DNA of 24,110 nt from a virus. The stretch covers positions 1 to 24,110 of the IMG/VR virus record IMGVR_UViG_3300010413_000187; one strand, 5' to 3'. This document shows, piece by piece, positions 22,306 to 24,110 of the stretch (its first letter is position 1; every line of letters begins with the position of its first letter). The notes under the pieces were generated by a model. That model was given only the letters and a program-made list of their open reading frames with translations. It did no database searches and had not been told where the DNA came from. The translations under genes and the position numbers were made by a program.

Positions 22306-23445
22306 ATGAGTAATGTAATTCTCGTTGCTGGCACAGGCCGATCAGGCACATCGGCAGTTGCTGGCGTGTTGCATAAACTTGGCGTTCATATGGGCGATGA
22401 GTTTGTTGATGCAACACACGCGAATAAGTATGGGACGTTTGAGGAATTAGAGTTCTTTGTAACGATACGCTCGTCTGGTATTAACTTCGACGAGTGGCTT
22501 GACGATTATATAATGCGTCGTTCTGACGGGCATGAATATTGGGGCATTAAAGATCCGATGCTGACAAGGGCATTCCCTGTTGTTGCGTCGCATCTTAACA
22601 ATGTTAAAGTAATCATAGCTCGGCGCGAAGAGGTTCCGTCGGTGAACTCTTATTTGTACGCGTATCATAGCAAGGTAAATATTGCCAGGGATTGGTATTC
22701 TACATGGGATACAATCTTGGCAGAGTCTCTTGATGGGTATCAAGGCGAAGTTTTATTTATCGACTATGATGATATGATTGAGAACCCGTTGCGCGAAGTG
22801 GACAGAATTGTGAAATTTGTGTACGGGGACTCTGTTGTGGAGATAGCGGAGGACGCCGATGCGTTTCATGAAGCCGTTACACATATCAGGACAGACGGAA
22901 GGCATTTTGACCGTGATGGCAAGTGGATTCGCAAGGTGTCTGCGCCCAAGCAAGATTGGGGGAATATTGCCGTTGGCGTCAGGATCGCCAAGTCTCCAGA
23001 GTATCATTTTTTTACTAGTTGGACAAAACTTCTTACTGGTGGAATGAGGAAGAACGACACTGTACTTATGCCAATTGGCTGGATGCCTGCTCATTGGGCA
23101 GCAAATGCATTGGCTAGAGATTTTCTGAGGACAGACAAAGACAGTCTGTTGATGATCGACGACGATATGGTTTTTGAGCAGGATGCTCTTGAGTTACTAA
23201 GATCAAATCCAGATACAATGAAGTACGATATTGTATTCGGGTTTTGTACGCATAGGACTTGGCCTCCGCGACCAGTTGTTATGAGGACGCAAGAGAAACA
23301 GCCTCCGTTGCCGTATAGCCTTATGGGTGAAACATTTGATTATGTGCATAAGGAGATTTCTGACGGGGCAATTATAGACGTGAGTGGAGTTGGGCTTGCG
23401 TTTACGTTCGTCTTACTTCAGTTACGGGCAAGGTATGGAATCTGA
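22306..23445 (+). CDS. Sulfotransferase-like plus GT-A glycosyltransferase fusion, truncated by frameshift
   Basis: The N-terminal domain has the sulfotransferase 5'-phosphosulfate loop (AGTGRSGTSAVAGVL, residues 8-22), YWGIKDPML and VIIARREE, the usual PAPS-binding positions. From about residue 215 a GT-A domain follows: VGVRIAKSPEYHFFTSW, ARDFLRTDKDSLLMIDDDMV with DDD at 285-287 as the DxD metal site, and IVFGFCTHR. At GVGLAFTFV the frame runs into unrelated residues and stops. The remaining GT-A part (ending HIG) is encoded in another frame at 23384-23707. Repaired, the protein would be about 466 residues. GGAGG precedes ATG. It probably modifies a surface glycan, but the acceptor is unknown. 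Confidence 0.82.
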   Translation: MSNVILVAGTGRSGTSAVAGVLHKLGVHMGDEFVDATHANKYGTFEELEFFVTIRSSGINFDEWLDDYIMRRSDGHEYWGIKDPMLTRAFPVVASHLNNVKVIIARREEVPSVNSYLYAYHSKVNIARDWYSTWDTILAESLDGYQGEVLFIDYDDMIENPLREVDRIVKFVYGDSVVEIAEDADAFHEAVTHIRTDGRHFDRDGKWIRKVSAPKQDWGNIAVGVRIAKSPEYHFFTSWTKLLTGGMRKNDTVLMPIGWMPAHWAANALARDFLRTDKDSLLMIDDDMVFEQDALELLRSNPDTMKYDIVFGFCTHRTWPPRPVVMRTQEKQPPLPYSLMGETFDYVHKEISDGAIIDVSGVGLAFTFVLLQLRARYGI

Positions 23446-23707
23446 CGACATACCATTTTCTAGAAGAGCCAGAGAGCTAGGATACAAGATGGCGGTTGAC
23501 ACAAATGTGAAGATTGGTCATATTGGGCAAACAGTATTTGGCTGGGGGGAATACCTTAAATGGAAGGCCTCATTGAAGTCAGCGACGACTGTTGAGTTTG
23601 AGGCTGACGAGCTAGAAAGGGTAATAAAAGAGGCGATGCCTTATTTGGATGAGAATAAAGTTGCCGCACAGAATATACTAAAATGGATAGGGGCCGATGA
23701 TGAATAA
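23384..23707 (+). pseudogene. C-terminal fragment of the sulfotransferase-glycosyltransferase fusion
   Basis: The frame contains YGQGMESDDIPFSRRARELG and VDTNVKIGHIGQTVFGW, the expected end of a phage GT-A domain (catalytic acidic residues, then the RARELGY helix and a His-containing C-terminal motif). It has no credible ribosome site of its own; the only ATG (23435) sits directly against AAGG. The upstream gene stops at 23445 in a different frame. A short deletion with a frameshift best explains the pair, since a simple one-base shift leaves the usual helix after GLAFTFV missing. Confidence 0.7.
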
Positions 23708-24083
23708 GTTCAGGTACGATGTTATTATCATTAATGGCGAAGAGAAAACGCGTATAGATTGGGGCAATCAGCCTGGATGGATAGAGGAGAACGCAGACAA
23801 GCTAGACAACGCTGATTCTTTATGGCTTGTTCCTAAAAGTGGTGACACTAATTTTCGCAACGTGTCTGTCAAATTGGGTGATGGGAAGCGATGGATATTG
23901 TTCAGTAGGGTTTTTGGTCGCAGCAATTCTGGATTAAATAAGCAAGTTCGGCTTTACGCAATTGGTTGGCAAAAGACAATCGGCGGAGTAAACCAGAAGA
24001 GCTTAATGTGGATATATCCTAGTGGCGAGATGGAGCTAGGCGAGAATCCAACATACGTTAATGTGTTCTTGGATATGTTGTAG
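23697..24083 (+). CDS. Phage protein of unknown function
   Basis: This 128-residue protein (starting MMNKFRYDVIIINGEEKTRI) looks beta-rich and soluble, with SLWLVPKSGDTNFRNVSV and RWILFSRVFGR. No family is recognised. The start overlaps the previous stop by 11 bases. Tandem ATGs lie at 23697 and 23700; AGGGG upstream is better spaced for the second. It ends just before another ribosome site. Confidence 0.7.
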   Translation: MMNKFRYDVIIINGEEKTRIDWGNQPGWIEENADKLDNADSLWLVPKSGDTNFRNVSVKLGDGKRWILFSRVFGRSNSGLNKQVRLYAIGWQKTIGGVNQKSLMWIYPSGEMELGENPTYVNVFLDML

Positions 24084-24091
24084 GAGGACTG

Positions 24092-24110
24092 ATGGATGGG
24101 GATAACGATA
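24092..24110 (+). CDS. Start of a further gene, cut by the window edge
   Basis: GGAGG (24083-24087) precedes ATG at 24092 by four bases and ATG at 24096 by eight, so a gene probably begins here. Only six codons are visible and the frame cannot be settled. Confidence 0.45.

Noticed and set aside
23384-23445. Programmed ribosomal frameshift joining the sulfotransferase-glycosyltransferase frames
   Set aside because: No slippery heptamer, hungry codon or +1 site (such as CUU-stop) is visible, and family helix residues seem to be missing, so a deletion is more likely.
1-24110. CRISPR array, insertion sequence, integrase or attachment site
   Set aside because: No regularly spaced repeats, transposase motifs or integrase motifs are seen; the tRNA genes show no adjacent duplicated 3' ends.

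Overview
The window is part of the genome of a tailed, HK97-like double-stranded DNA phage (or a prophage). Evidence is a GpA-type large terminase, a portal, a prohead protease/scaffold, an HK97-fold capsid protein and a cell-wall lysin, alongside phage-style nucleotide and DNA-modification genes. The code is standard bacterial (GTG and TTG starts, AGGAGG-type ribosome sites) and the promoters are sigma70-like. The host cannot be named from this sequence. A cobalamin-dependent ribonucleotide reductase fits a host that makes or imports B12.

Left arm (1 to about 9,900, all minus strand), read right to left from the divergent control region: a Rossmann/SLOG-like protein; a 430-nt gene-free but highly structured transcript with its own promoter; tRNA-Ala(UGC); a PD-(D/E)XK nuclease; DUF3310; two small unknown proteins; a HAD-family phosphatase-like protein; another small protein; two small zinc-ribbon proteins; tRNA-Leu(UAA); a D12-class adenine methyltransferase; a RecB-like exonuclease; a second (beta-class) DNA methyltransferase; a radical SAM protein; a second structured non-coding region with a perfect consensus promoter; an exported protein; dUTPase; and a class II ribonucleotide reductase (nrdJ) that runs off the window and is broken near its N-terminus. 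Most of these genes overlap or are separated by fewer than 12 bases, so they form long leftward operons for nucleotide supply and DNA modification.

Control region (9,896 to 10,010): back-to-back consensus promoters face left and right.

Right arm (10,011 to the end, plus strand): small and large terminase, a small unknown protein, a GT2 glycosyltransferase, portal, two membrane proteins, two small proteins, protease-scaffold fusion, major capsid protein with an Ig/FN3-like insertion, a terminator, a two-catalytic-domain glycoside hydrolase/GH25 lysin, a beta-rich presumed virion protein with its own promoter, a sulfotransferase-glycosyltransferase fusion that is frameshifted, an unknown protein, and the start of a further gene.

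The most unusual points are: two structured RNA candidates driven by near-identical leftward promoters, one carrying a 10-base match to the 3' tail of 16S rRNA; three genes placed so that their mRNAs should be leaderless or nearly so (two by promoter position, one by tRNA 3' processing); a radical SAM enzyme beside two DNA methyltransferases; and two conserved genes that each carry an out-of-frame lesion.
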